From Glaciihabitans tibetensis (GTDB taxonomy: Bacteria; Actinomycetota; Actinomycetes; Actinomycetales; Microbacteriaceae), in contig NZ_PVTL01000003.1 in the NCBI RefSeq assembly GCF_003003265.1, positions 1-64,000 on the forward strand: DNA of 64,000 bases, given 5' to 3'. The notes under the pieces were generated by a model. It did not search any database and was not told the origin of the DNA. It saw nothing but the letters and a program-made list of their open reading frames with translations. A program made the translations under genes and the position numbers. Shown piece by piece: positions 32,526-42,266 of the stretch (position 1 is the stretch's first letter; each line of letters starts with the position of its first letter).

Positions 32526-33805
32526 ATCGTTTGTCCTTTCTGGCCCGACAGCAGTTCAGCGTCGAGGATGGTGGATTCGGGGAGGATGTGACCCATCCGG
32601 TCGCGCTTTGCTTCGAGATAGCCTTCGTTGAATTCGCCCACGCCCACCAGCAGCGGTACCTGCTCGAGAACGGTGATGCCGCGACCGCTGAGCTGGGCGA
32701 TCTTGTCCGGATTGTTGGTGATGACGCGCACCTCGCTGAGGCCGAGATCCTCGAGAATAGCGACGGCCGCGCTGTAGTCGCGGTCGTCCGCGGGCAGGCC
32801 GAGGGCAAGGTTCGCGTCGAGGGTGTCGAGGCCGTTTTCCTGCAGCCGGTAGGCCTTGAGCTTGTTGATGAGCCCGATTCCGCGTCCCTCGTGGCCACGC
32901 ATGTAGATGACGACGCCGCCCTCGCGCTGGATAGCCTCAAGCGACGCGTCGAGCTGCGGGCCACACTCACACTTCTGCGACCCGAAGGCCTCGCCGGTGA
33001 GGCACTCAGAGTGCACCCGCACGAGCGCACCGTTCGTCGGGGTGCCCGCGATCACCGCGAGGTGGTCGGCCCCGGTGGCCCGGTCACGGTACGCGCGAAA
33101 GCGGAACGACCCGTACTCGGTCGGCACGGTGGTCTCGACTTCGAAGATGACGCGGGATGCCTCGGGCACCGGCTTCACGGGAAGCGGAGCATCGCCGTGC
33201 AGCTCCTGCAGGTACGCAACGAGTGCGACGATCGTGATGACGGGTACATCATCGCGCTCGCCGAGCGCGATGAGTGCCGGCAGGCGCATCATCTCGCCGT
33301 CGTCTGCCACGATCTCACTGATCGCCCCGACGGGCACCATTCCGGCCAGTTTCAGCAGGTCGATAGTCGCCTCGGTGTGCCCGGGCCTCTCGCGCACGCC
33401 GCCCTCGACCGCGCGCAGGGGCAGGATGTGGCCGGGGCGGTTCAGGCTCGCGGGCACAGACTCCAGGTTGGCGAGCACCCGAAGGGTGTGGGCGCGGTCG
33501 GAGGCACTGATGCCGGTGCTGAGTCGGTCCGCGGCATCCACACTCACCGTGTAGGCGGTGCCGAGCGGATCCTCGTTATCGACCACCATCAACGGCAGCT
33601 CAAGCCGGTCGGCGATCTCGTTGGTCATCGGGGCGCAGATGAAGCCGGAGGAGTTGCGCACGAGCCAGGCGATCCATTCCTGCGAGGCGAGCTCGGCGGC
33701 GAGGATCACGTCGCCCTCGTTCTCGCGGCTCTCGTCGTCGGCCACGATGATCGGGCGGCCCTCCCGCAGTGCCGCAAGCGCGGTGGGTATGTCAGCGAGG
33801 CTCAT
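32522..33805 (-). CDS. ribBA: Bifunctional DHBP synthase / GTP cyclohydrolase II
   Basis: 427 residues. The N-terminal half is 3,4-dihydroxy-2-butanone 4-phosphate synthase, with the acidic loop [10 protein letters not shown] at about residues 23-32 and [14 protein letters not shown]. The C-terminal half is GTP cyclohydrolase II, with [18 protein letters not shown] providing the zinc cysteines and [17 protein letters not shown]. It supplies both precursors of the pathway. Start and stop each overlap a neighbour by four bases, so translation is tightly coupled from ribE to ribH. Confidence 0.97.
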   Translation of the reverse strand: MSLADIPTALAALREGRPIIVADDESRENEGDVILAAELASQEWIAWLVRNSSGFICAPMTNEIADRLELPLMVVDNEDPLGTAYTVSVDAADRLSTGISASDRAHTLRVLANLESVPASLNRPGHILPLRAVEGGVRERPGHTEATIDLLKLAGMVPVGAISEIVADDGEMMRLPALIALGERDDVPVITIVALVAYLQELHGDAPLPVKPVPEASRVIFEVETTVPTEYGSFRFRAYRDRATGADHLAVIAGTPTNGALVRVHSECLTGEAFGSQKCECGPQLDASLEAIQREGGVVIYMRGHEGRGIGLINKLKAYRLQENGLDTLDANLALGLPADDRDYSAAVAILEDLGLSEVRVITNNPDKIAQLSGRGITVLEQVPLLVGVGEFNEGYLEAKRDRMGHILPESTILDAELLSGQKGQTI

Positions 33806-34515
33806 GAGGGGGTCCTTTCGGAACGTGCGGGTGGTGCGGGAGCTGGTGTCCGTGCGGTTTCTGCTGGCGCTGGCGCTGGCGCGGGCGCGGGCGCGGGTGA
33901 AGGTGCAGGTGCGGCAAACGCGGCGAGGCGCCCAACGTGACGCGCGAGGATGTCGGTCTCGATGTTCGCGGAGTCTCCGACCTGTTTGTGGCCGAGTGTG
34001 GTGACCGCGAGAGTCTCCGGAATGAGCGACACCTCGAACCAGGCATCCGTTTCATCCGCTTCGCTGACGGCGCTCACCGTGAGCGACACGCCATCGACCG
34101 CGATCGACCCTTTGCCGACGACCAGGGGTGCGTGGGCGGCGTCGAGGCTGAATCGCACCACGCGCCACGCGCTGCCGTCGGTGATGCTGATTACCTGGGC
34201 GGTGCCGTCGATGTGACCCTGCACGATGTGCCCGCCGAGCCGGTCGCCGACCTGCGCCGCGCGTTCGAGGTTCACCCGGCTTCCCGCGGACAACATGTCG
34301 AGGGTGCTCATGCGGAGCGTCTCGGCCATCACGTCTGCGGTGAACCAGTCGGCGCCCTGGTCGACCACGGTGAGGCAGACGCCGCTCACCGAGATCGAGT
34401 CGCCGTGGGCCGCATCCGACACGGCGAGGGGCCCGCGAACGGTCAGGCGCGCGGCATCGCCCGCGGAGTCAAAGCCAACGACCTCGCCGAGTTCTTCGAT
34501 GATTCCCGTGAACAT
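33802..34515 (-). CDS. ribE: Riboflavin synthase alpha subunit
   Basis: 237 residues from ATG 34515 with AGAGGAGTAACC before it. Two lumazine-binding repeats are present: MFTGIIEELGEV to about residue 95, and the second opening GHIVQGHIDGTAQV. ISVSGVCLTVVD and IAVDGVSLTVSA are the paired repeat motifs. It dismutates two lumazines to riboflavin. After residue 200 the protein ends in a Pro-Ala tail of about 40 residues, from a 6-bp GCTGGC/GCGGGC repeat around 33858-33900, which is not part of the normal enzyme. The start is 2 bp after the ribD stop. Confidence 0.96.
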   Translation of the reverse strand: MFTGIIEELGEVVGFDSAGDAARLTVRGPLAVSDAAHGDSISVSGVCLTVVDQGADWFTADVMAETLRMSTLDMLSAGSRVNLERAAQVGDRLGGHIVQGHIDGTAQVISITDGSAWRVVRFSLDAAHAPLVVGKGSIAVDGVSLTVSAVSEADETDAWFEVSLIPETLAVTTLGHKQVGDSANIETDILARHVGRLAAFAAPAPSPAPAPAPAPAPAETARTPAPAPPARSERTPS

Positions 34516-34517
34516 GG

Positions 34518-35726
34518 TTACTCCTCTGCCCCGTCTGGGGATGTTGCAATGGGGGATGTCTCGGCGCGCAGTGTTTCGGACGGCCGCCGTGTTTCGGTCG
34601 GCTCCAGTGTTTCGGACGGCCGCAGTGTTTCGGACGGCCGCCGTGTTTCGGTCGGCTCCCGTGGGGCACCCACTCGCGACGCATTCGCAGGCCGGGCATC
34701 TGCCAGCGAGTCTCGGGCGGGCCTGGCGTGCAGCAGCAGATCGTTGCCGAGCTGCTCGACAGAGGTGATCTGCAGTTTCTTGATGTCGGGCATGCTGGCC
34801 ACACCGATGTCGCCGAGCGCAAGCCTGTCGCCGCCGAGCAGCGCTGGGGCGAGGTAGATCGCGTATTCGTCGACGAGGTCGGCGGCGACGAGCGCGGTTG
34901 CAAGTCCCGGCCCGCCTTCCACAAACGCGCGGTGGATGCCGCGGTCGAACAGGTCGCAAAGAATCGCGGTCAGGTCCCGGCTGCGGGTTTCGATGAGGCC
35001 CGCGGGATGGGTGCGGAGCTTCGCCCCCGAGGGAACCGCGCGCTCGCCGATGACGACCGGGATCGGCTGATGCTCCATTAGTTCGCCGGCGTCTCCGCGT
35101 GCGGTGAGCGACGGGTCGTCGGCCAGCACGGTGCCGGTTCCGACGAGAATCGCGTCGCTCGCCTCGCGCTGCTCGTGCACGCGCTGCCTGGCTGCGGTTC
35201 CGGTTATCCACTGGCTGGTGCCGTCGGTTGCGGCTGTGCGACCGTCAAGCGTTGACGCCCACTTGAGCGTGATGAACGGCCGGCGAAGCGTGGTGGAGAT
35301 GAGCCAGGGGCGGAGGAACTCAGCGACGGCGTCGGCCAGCACGCCCCCGGTGGTCGGGATTCCCGCGGCGACGAGTCTCTCTGCGCCACCACCGGCGACC
35401 GGATTCGGGTCAGACACGGCGTACACGACCCGGCCGACGCCCGCCGAGATGAGCGCGTCGACGCAGGGCCCAGTGCGGCCCGTGTGGTTGCACGGCTCGA
35501 GAGTGACAACGGCGGTGAGCCCGCGTGCGTCGGAGATCTTCGACAGGGCATCTACCTCGGCGTGCGGTGTGCCTGCGCCGTGATGCCAGCCCTCGGCGAC
35601 CACTGCGCCCGAGGCATCCAGCAACACGCAGCCGACCTGCGGATTGCCGCCGATCGCGGACCCGTGCGAGGCGAGATCGAGGGCGTGCTGCATCGCCGTC
35701 TCGATGTCGGTGCGGGAAAGTTCCAT
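34518..35726 (-). CDS. ribD: Bifunctional riboflavin biosynthesis deaminase/reductase
   Basis: 402 residues from ATG 35726 (GAGGACCGG before it; the frame is open to 35846 through the riboswitch). The N-terminal pyrimidine deaminase has zinc motifs HAEVDAL and PCNHTGRTGPC; the C-terminal reductase has FITLKWASTLDGRTAA and the FVEGGPGLATALVAADLVDEY NADPH region. It performs steps two and three of riboflavin synthesis. The last 50 residues are a non-conserved tail of hexapeptides (EPTETR, PSETLR) from an 18-bp DNA repeat. First gene of the operon behind the FMN riboswitch. Confidence 0.96.
   Translation of the reverse strand: MELSRTDIETAMQHALDLASHGSAIGGNPQVGCVLLDASGAVVAEGWHHGAGTPHAEVDALSKISDARGLTAVVTLEPCNHTGRTGPCVDALISAGVGRVVYAVSDPNPVAGGGAERLVAAGIPTTGGVLADAVAEFLRPWLISTTLRRPFITLKWASTLDGRTAATDGTSQWITGTAARQRVHEQREASDAILVGTGTVLADDPSLTARGDAGELMEHQPIPVVIGERAVPSGAKLRTHPAGLIETRSRDLTAILCDLFDRGIHRAFVEGGPGLATALVAADLVDEYAIYLAPALLGGDRLALGDIGVASMPDIKKLQITSVEQLGNDLLLHARPARDSLADARPANASRVGAPREPTETRRPSETLRPSETLEPTETRRPSETLRAETSPIATSPDGAEE
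34570..34659 (-). repeat. 18-bp in-frame tandem repeat (five units) in the ribD tail
   Basis: Five 18-bp units at 34570, 34588, 34606, 34624 and 34642, of two alternating types (AGTGTTTCGGACGGCCGC and CGTGTTTCGGTCGGCTCC on the plus strand), encode alternating PSETLR and EPTETR hexapeptides after the reductase domain. Confidence 0.95.
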
Positions 35727-35799
35727 CCGGTCCTCGTCTGATTCGACGGTCTCCGGGGTGGTCGCTAAAGGACCGATTGCACGGCAACGCCGAACAATC

Positions 35800-35930
35800 C
35801 GTGCATCCTCCCATCCGGACTTTAACCGTCGGTTCCGGAATTTCACCAGATCAACCGCGTCGAGACGAATCTCTCAGCGGGTCGCGGACTATAACCGCCG
35901 GTTCGGATTTTCACCGACCCCGGAGCACGT
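35800..35930 (-). promoter_or_regulatory. FMN riboswitch (RFN element) of the ribD operon
   Basis: On the minus strand the conserved RFN segments appear in order: GGGGTCGGTGAAAATCC, GAACCGGCGGTTATAGTCC, CGACCCGC, then ATCTGGTGAAATTCC, GAACCGACGGTTAAAGTCC, GGATGGGAGGATGCACGG. The element lies about 75-205 bases before the ribD start. FMN binding should reduce expression of ribD-ribE-ribBA-ribH. Because the ribD ribosome site is about 65 bases further on, either attenuation or translation control is possible; I see no clear T-tract terminator. Confidence 0.95.
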
Positions 35931-36004
35931 ATTACTTTCGTTCAGTGTAGTCAACGCGGGCGGCGGCAGCGTATTCCCGTGGAATTCGGTTCAGTCGGGA
36001 AGCC

Positions 36005-36370
36005 AAGTGTCGCGATTCGTCGAAGCGCCTAAGCCTGAAGTGTCGCGATTTGTCGAACACTTTGGGCGCGACATCCGAAGTGTCGCGTTTTGTTGAAGCG
36101 TCCGGGCTGAGGTGTCGCGAGTTGTCTAAGCGCTCGGGCTGAGGTGTCGCGATTCGTCGAGTGTCGCCCGCGAAGTGTCTCGACTCGTCGCAATTTCGAC
36201 TCGATTTACGACCAGTTCTGACACTTCAGCGGGGCCGGGACCCTTCGGAGCGTGAGGTGGCGGGATTCGTCGCTAGGCCACCACCAGTTGCAGGCGTTGC
36301 TTCGAGGACTTGAAACCGCCGCCGCGCCGCGAACCCGGTGTGGGTGAAGTGCCGCGATTGGTCTGTCACG
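36005..36370. repeat. Intergenic array of about nine diverged 31-40 bp repeats (core AAGTGTCGCGATTYGTCGA)
   Basis: Direct copies begin at about 36005, 36038, 36078, 36110, 36142 and 36173, one inverted copy lies at 36198-36230, and two degraded copies near 36251 and 36345. The best-conserved part is AAGTGTCGCGATTYGTCGA; the following dozen bases (near GCGYYCGGGCTG) vary. No frame is conserved. The array lies between the riboflavin riboswitch and the GNAT gene end. The same core recurs at 61.5-61.8 kb. Confidence 0.8.
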
Positions 36371-36384
36371 TGTGGTCAGTTCTC

Positions 36385-36486
36385 GCGGCTGCGGCTGCAG
36401 CTGCGGCTGCGGCTGTTGTGTGCAAAGTTCGAGCGGTTGCGGTTGCGGTTGCGGTTGCGGTTGCGGTTGCGGTCGCGGCTGCGGGC
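36385..36486. repeat. Hexanucleotide repeats GCGGCT and GGTTGC
   Basis: About five copies of GCGGCT (36385-36414, one interrupted by GCAGCT) and then about eight copies of GGTTGC with late variants (36434-36486). They lie downstream of the GNAT gene stop in non-coding DNA. A frame running through them on the plus strand is a by-product of the six-base period. Confidence 0.9.
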
Positions 36487-36534
36487 GTGGGTGCGCTCAG
36501 TGATGATGGCTGCGGCCGCGGGAGCTGCGGGCGG

Positions 36535-37155
36535 TCACTCCCGGCGCGCGGCCGAGGTAACGGCAGGCCAGCCCTGCTGCGCGACGCGGAGGTTGTCGGG
36601 CGTGAGCTGCGCGTGCCACGACGGGACGAGTTTTCCGTCGCGATAGGGAAGCGTCGAGTCGCGCTCGCCCGTAAAGCGGAAGCCGAGTTGCCGAGCGACC
36701 GACGCGGAAGCGAGGTTGCCGGCCACGCACTCCCACACGATTGTTTCCACTCCCAGGGAGAAGACCCACTCCGCGACGGCCGTTGCGGCCTCGGGCACGT
36801 ACCCGAGCCCGCGGTGCGGGGTGCCTATCCAGAAGCCGATGGAGTTGTGGTCCCGCCGGAAGCTGATCACGCCGATGAGCGGGCTGGCGACGGCCTCGCT
36901 CGCGACGGCCTCGCTCGCGTCGCGCGCACTCGCGCCTCGCCGCCGGATCGCCCAGGTGTACTCCGTGTCCGCAGCCCACGCACTCGGAACGATCCGTTCG
37001 AGAAAGTGGCGCGCGTGAGCCCGCGTGTACGGCCACGGAGCCGTCAGGTAGCGCTCGAAAAGCGGGTCCTGACAGTACTCGAACACGCGCTCCTGGTCGG
37101 CGGCGACGGGGGAGTCGAGCCGCAGGCGCTGAGTAAGGACAATCTCGGGTTGCAT
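36535..37155 (-). CDS. GNAT-family N-acetyltransferase
   Basis: 206 residues. The RimJ-like GNAT fold is visible: LTQRLRLDSPVAADQERVFEYCQDP at the N-terminus, GFWIGTPHRGLGYVPEAATAVAEWVF with the acetyl-CoA pyrophosphate loop (normally Q/RxxGxG/A, here HRGLGY), and WECVAGNLASASVARQLGFRFTGE. It acetylates an amino group of a protein or small molecule; the target is unknown. A 15-bp direct duplication at 36887-36916 encodes SEAVA twice in a surface loop. It is separated from trpS by an 8-bp minisatellite. Confidence 0.9.
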   Translation of the reverse strand: MQPEIVLTQRLRLDSPVAADQERVFEYCQDPLFERYLTAPWPYTRAHARHFLERIVPSAWAADTEYTWAIRRRGASARDASEAVASEAVASPLIGVISFRRDHNSIGFWIGTPHRGLGYVPEAATAVAEWVFSLGVETIVWECVAGNLASASVARQLGFRFTGERDSTLPYRDGKLVPSWHAQLTPDNLRVAQQGWPAVTSAARRE

Positions 37156-37211
37156 CGTTAGTCCGTTAGTCCGTTAGTCCGCTAGTCCGTTGTTCCGCTA
37201 GCCCGCTACGC
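37156..37211. repeat. 8-bp tandem repeat (about seven units) between trpS and the GNAT gene
   Basis: Units CGTTAGTC at 37156, 37164 and 37172 are perfect; CGCTAGTC, CGTTGTTC, CGCTAGCC and CGCTACGC continue to 37211. On the coding (minus) strand most units contain TAA or TAG, and the series extends toward the trpS stop (TAG at 37224-37226). The first unit touches the GNAT start codon. Confidence 0.9.
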
Positions 37212-37223
37212 CCGCCGCCGCCG

Positions 37224-38249
<1,026 letters not shown>

Positions 38250-38303
38250 TCAGTGCGAGGGTGGGTAATTCCGATGTCGCAGTCAACTCAGGTCGCAGTC
38301 GAC

Positions 38304-39164
38304 TCAGATGTCGTAGTCGACGACGACGGGGGTGTGGTCACTCCAGCGTTGGTCGTAGGCCTCGGCACGGTCGACCGCGTACTCGACGACGGTGTCGGCC
38401 AGGGCGGGAGTCGCGAGCTGGTAGTCGATGCGCCACCCCGTGTCATTGGTGAAGGCCTGGCCCCGCCAGCTCCACCAGGTATAGGGACCCTCGACTTCGC
38501 CGGAACGCTGGCGCCCGACATCCACCCAGCCCAGGCCCTTTCCTGTTGTGCCATCGACCCCCGTCACGTCTTCGCCGAGGGGGCCAAGGAAGCGGTCAAA
38601 GTAGGAACGCTCGCGCGGCAGGAACCCGGCCCGCTTCACGTTGCCCTTCCAGTTTTTGATGTCGAGCTCGCGGTGGCCGACGTTGAGATCGCCCAGCACC
38701 ACCGCGTACTCGCTGTGCGCGGCAAGCTCGGGCAGGCGGTTCGACATTGCGTCGAGGAACTTGTATTTTTCGACCTGCTTGGGGGTGTCGGCCTCGCCGG
38801 AGTGCACGTAGGTGCTCACGACCGTGATGATTTTGCCGTTGACCTCGTAGTCGGCCTCCAGCCAGCGCCCGGCACTGTCGAACTCCTCATCGCCGAGCGA
38901 CACCCGGTGGATCGAGGCCTTGCCGTGGTCGGAGGCTTTACGGCTGGCGAGCGCCACACCCGCACGGCCCTTCGCGGTGGCGGCGTCGTGCAGGATGTCC
39001 CAGTCGGGACCGAGCAGGGCCTCGATGTCTTCTGTGGAGGCGCGCACCTCCTGGATCGCGAGGATGTCGACCTCACGCGAGTCGAGCCACGCACCCATTC
39101 CCCTGCGGTAGGCGGCGCGGATGCCGTTGGTGTTGATTGTCGCGATGCGGAGCGGTTTTGCCAT
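38304..39164 (-). CDS. Exodeoxyribonuclease III / AP endonuclease
   Basis: 286 residues of the exonuclease-endonuclease-phosphatase fold: RIATINTNGIRAAY (Asn ligand), DILAIQEVRA (catalytic Glu), YAVVLGDLNVGHRELDIKNWKGN (Asp and Asn of GDxN), and WSDHTPVVVDYDI (final Asp-His pair). It cleaves DNA at abasic sites and removes 3' blocks in base-excision repair. It lies 69 bp upstream of trpS and 9 bp downstream of the YihY gene on the same strand. Confidence 0.94.
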   Translation of the reverse strand: MAKPLRIATINTNGIRAAYRRGMGAWLDSREVDILAIQEVRASTEDIEALLGPDWDILHDAATAKGRAGVALASRKASDHGKASIHRVSLGDEEFDSAGRWLEADYEVNGKIITVVSTYVHSGEADTPKQVEKYKFLDAMSNRLPELAAHSEYAVVLGDLNVGHRELDIKNWKGNVKRAGFLPRERSYFDRFLGPLGEDVTGVDGTTGKGLGWVDVGRQRSGEVEGPYTWWSWRGQAFTNDTGWRIDYQLATPALADTVVEYAVDRAEAYDQRWSDHTPVVVDYDI

Positions 39165-39173
39165 GTCGAAAGT

Positions 39174-40277
39174 TTAGTTTGAGCCCCGGACATCGCCGGC
39201 CGCGCCGGTGGCCGTTGCCCGGGAGGCGGGATCGGTGTTCGTCTTCCTCCATCGACGGGGGATGAATCGGGCGAATCCCTTGGGGCGTGCCAGTTCCTCG
39301 GCCGCGCGTGCAGCCGCGCGTTCGGCGGCCTCGCGTTCCAGTCGCGCGGCCTCGGCGACCGGATCGAGCGGGATGCCGGCATCGATCATGCCGACCGCGA
39401 CCCAGGTCGACGACAACAGAATGACCTGGCAGATGAGGTTGAACCAGATCAGCAGACCGATGATCACCGCGAACGAGGCGAGCAACGGGTTGTTGCTTGC
39501 GCCGCCGAGCAGGGTCGAGCCGAGCACCTTGAGCACGCCGAGTCCGATTCCGCCGAGGAAGGCGCCCGCGAGCAGGCGTCGGAACGGAATCACGATCGCC
39601 GCGACGACCCGGAAGAACGCCGCGAGCACCAGGGTGTCGAGCGCGAGCACGATCGCCAGACCCACGACGCGTGCGAGCGCATTGGCGAAGAAAGAATCGT
39701 TTCCGATACCGACCCAGCCGAAAACCGTGTCGAGCGCGGCGGTGCTGAAGACCGACAGCGCGGCGGAGATGAGTACGACTACGCCGAAACCGATCGCGAG
39801 CCCCAGGTCCTTGAGCTTCTGCAGGATCAGATTGCCCGGAAGCGGGCCGAGGTCGAACAGGTCGCGAATGGACTCTCGACCGGAGGCGAGCCAGCCGAGG
39901 GCGGTGAAGAGCAAGCCAAAGAGCGCGAGCGCGCCGGTCCAGCTCAGCGCGCCGGTGTCGAGCAGCATCTCGGGATCGATCGCGCCGTCGCTTTCGGCGG
40001 TGTCGATGAGGCCGGGCACAGACGAGCTGAGGACGTCGAACAATGACTGCCGCAACGCATCATTGGACTGCAGAAAGAGACCGATGATCGAGAAGGCGAC
40101 CCAGATCGCTGCGAAAACGGCGAAGATCGCCTGGTAGGAGAGGCCCCCTGCCAGGATGGCTCCCCGACGCCGCGAGTAGTGCCCGAAAACGCGCACGGGC
40201 TTCAGCTGCATCACCCACGCGATCACAGCGCCGATCCGGGACTGTGGTGTGGTTTTCTCGGCCTGGTCGTTCGACAT
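39174..40277 (-). CDS. YihY/UPF0761-family inner membrane protein
   Basis: 367 residues with six membrane segments. HYSRRRGAILAGGLSYQAIFAVFAA is the characteristic N-terminal region of the YihY/BrkB family, and IPFRRLLAGAFLGGIGLGVLKV the C-terminal one. The family was once misannotated as ribonuclease BN; the actual role is unsettled. The C-terminal 65 residues are charged (Glu, Ala, Arg-rich coiled segment) and cytoplasmic. Confidence 0.92.
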   Translation of the reverse strand: MSNDQAEKTTPQSRIGAVIAWVMQLKPVRVFGHYSRRRGAILAGGLSYQAIFAVFAAIWVAFSIIGLFLQSNDALRQSLFDVLSSSVPGLIDTAESDGAIDPEMLLDTGALSWTGALALFGLLFTALGWLASGRESIRDLFDLGPLPGNLILQKLKDLGLAIGFGVVVLISAALSVFSTAALDTVFGWVGIGNDSFFANALARVVGLAIVLALDTLVLAAFFRVVAAIVIPFRRLLAGAFLGGIGLGVLKVLGSTLLGGASNNPLLASFAVIIGLLIWFNLICQVILLSSTWVAVGMIDAGIPLDPVAEAARLEREAAERAAARAAEELARPKGFARFIPRRWRKTNTDPASRATATGAAGDVRGSN

Positions 40278-40510
40278 TCCCTAACCCTAACGATTCACGA
40301 CGGCTGTTGATCTGGCCCGCCCCGGGGTGGCGGCGATACCTCTCTATAGGGCGCGTCTCAGGTGGCGTAGAGCACTACGTCCCTGGTCGCCCATTGCGTG
40401 CCGTCACCGGCAAATATCGTGCTGACACAGGAGCCTTACGGCCCGAATCCGTGGTGAACCCTCACATAAACAGTAGGTAGGCTTGCCGGTGATTTGTAGA
40501 AAGGTCACTC

Positions 40511-42175
40511 ATGGAACTGCACGGTGTAGGCGTAGGTCGTAGCGCGGCGATTGGTCCGATTCTTCGTATGCCGGAGCCGTTGCCGCAGCCCGAGGCCGCG
40601 CAGCACAACGGTAACGCAGAAGCCGAACTCGCCACGGTCAAGGTAGCCCTCGGTGAGGTCGCTGCCGACCTGACCGCCCGCGGTGCCCAGGCCGGAGGCG
40701 ACGCAAAAGACGTTCTCGAAGCCGCAGCCCTCATGGCCCAGGACCCCAGCCTCATTGACGACGTGACTGCCCGCATCAATGCGGGCACCACGGGCGAGCG
40801 CGCCGTGTTCGAGGCGTTCGCCGCTTTCCAGGACATGCTGACGGCGATGGGCGGCTACATGGCTGAACGTGCGACGGACCTGGGGGATGTCTCGCAGCGA
40901 ATCATCGCGAACCTCCGAGGCGTTGCGGCACCCGGCATCCCGACAAGCGACGTGCCGTTCATCCTTGTGGCATCGGACCTCGCGCCCGCGGACACCGCGC
41001 TGCTCGACCTTGAGCGTGTGCTTGCGCTCATCACGCGCGACGGCGGTCCCACCAGCCACACCGCGATTCTCGCCCGTTCGAAGTCCATCCCCGCGGTGGT
41101 GGGTGTGACCGGCGCCCTCGACTTGGCCGATGGCACGATTGTTGTGGCGGATGCCGCGACCGGAGTCGTCACCGTTGACCCCACCGCCGAGCAGCGCGCC
41201 GAGGTCGAAGCAGCCATTGCGCGTCGCCTCGAGGTCGCCGCGGCACCGCTCACCAACGGTGTGCTCGCCGACGGCACGCTCGTGCCGCTGCTGGCGAACC
41301 TCGGATCCCCGAAGGAGGCCGCCAACGCGGTCGAGCTCGGCGCCGAGGGCGTTGGTCTGTTCCGCACCGAGTTTTTGTTCCTCGACTCGAAGACGGCGCC
41401 GACCGTCGAAGAGCAGGAGAAGCAGTACACCGAGCTCCTCGCGGCGTTCCCCGGCAAGAAGGTTGTCGTCCGAGCGCTCGATGCCGGCGCTGACAAGCCG
41501 CTGAGCTTCCTCAACGCGGCCAAGGAAGAGAATCCCGCCCTCGGTCTGCGTGGACTGCGTGCGCTGCGGGCGAGCGAGCAGATTTTGCGCGACCAGCTCA
41601 CCGCGCTCGTCAACGCCCAGAACGCCACCGAGGCGGACCTCTGGGTCATGGCCCCGATGGTCGCCGACGCTCCCGAGGCCGAATATTTCGTCGCGCTCGG
41701 CAAGGAACTCGGGCTGAAGACCGTCGGTGCGATGGCCGAGATTCCGAGCCTCGCGCTCGTCGCCGACCAGGTCGCCGAGGTCAGCGACTTCGTGAGTATC
41801 GGAACCAACGACCTCACGCAGTACACGATGGCCGCCGACCGTATGCTCGGTTCCGTCGCCAGCTACCAGGACCCGTGGCACCCTGCCGTGCTTCGCCTGA
41901 TCAAGATGTTGGGGGATGCCGGTGCGGCCGCAGGAAAGCCGGTGGGCGTCTGCGGTGAAGCTGCCGCCGACCCGCTGCTCGCGGTCGTTCTGGTCGGACT
42001 GGGAGCCACGACCCTGTCGATGACTCCGGCAGCACTCGTCGACGTGCGTGCGGAACTTGCGGGTGTCACGCTCGACGAGGCCCGCGCGAAGGCGGCTGCC
42101 GCCCTCGGCGGACGTAGCGCGGACGAGGCTCGTGCCGCGGCCAGCGCAGTTGTAGCGGCGGGCGCGCAGGCGTAA
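40511..42175 (+). CDS. ptsI: PTS enzyme I (phosphoenolpyruvate-protein phosphotransferase)
   Basis: 554 residues; GAAAGG precedes the ATG. The phosphorylated His183 lies in ITRDGGPTSHTAILAR, the PEP-binding barrel shows EGVGLFRTEFLFL, and the C-terminal Cys is in VGVCGEAAADP. It passes phosphate from PEP to HPr, the first step of sugar import and phosphorylation. No HPr or EII gene adjoins it, so those must be elsewhere. An 18-codon deletion relative to the typical 570-575 residue enzyme is within normal actinobacterial variation. The 233-bp upstream gap has no gene. Confidence 0.96.
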   Translation: MELHGVGVGRSAAIGPILRMPEPLPQPEAAQHNGNAEAELATVKVALGEVAADLTARGAQAGGDAKDVLEAAALMAQDPSLIDDVTARINAGTTGERAVFEAFAAFQDMLTAMGGYMAERATDLGDVSQRIIANLRGVAAPGIPTSDVPFILVASDLAPADTALLDLERVLALITRDGGPTSHTAILARSKSIPAVVGVTGALDLADGTIVVADAATGVVTVDPTAEQRAEVEAAIARRLEVAAAPLTNGVLADGTLVPLLANLGSPKEAANAVELGAEGVGLFRTEFLFLDSKTAPTVEEQEKQYTELLAAFPGKKVVVRALDAGADKPLSFLNAAKEENPALGLRGLRALRASEQILRDQLTALVNAQNATEADLWVMAPMVADAPEAEYFVALGKELGLKTVGAMAEIPSLALVADQVAEVSDFVSIGTNDLTQYTMAADRMLGSVASYQDPWHPAVLRLIKMLGDAGAAAGKPVGVCGEAAADPLLAVVLVGLGATTLSMTPAALVDVRAELAGVTLDEARAKAAAALGGRSADEARAAASAVVAAGAQA

Positions 42176-42266
42176 CCGGAATCCGTTCAGGAGAACGTCT
42201 CTCGCGCAAGAGGTGGTTTTCTCTCGTGTGCCGCTGCCATCGTGGTGTCGAGCGAGAGGCGATTCG

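Noticed and set aside
36005..36370. CRISPR array
   Set aside because: Repeats are diverged, adjacent copies have no uniform unique spacers, and no cas genes are in the window.
36310..37161. Plus-strand frame of 283 codons over the hexanucleotide repeats and GNAT gene
   Set aside because: It begins in six-base repeats and continues antisense to a well-supported acetyltransferase; no domain or ribosome site.
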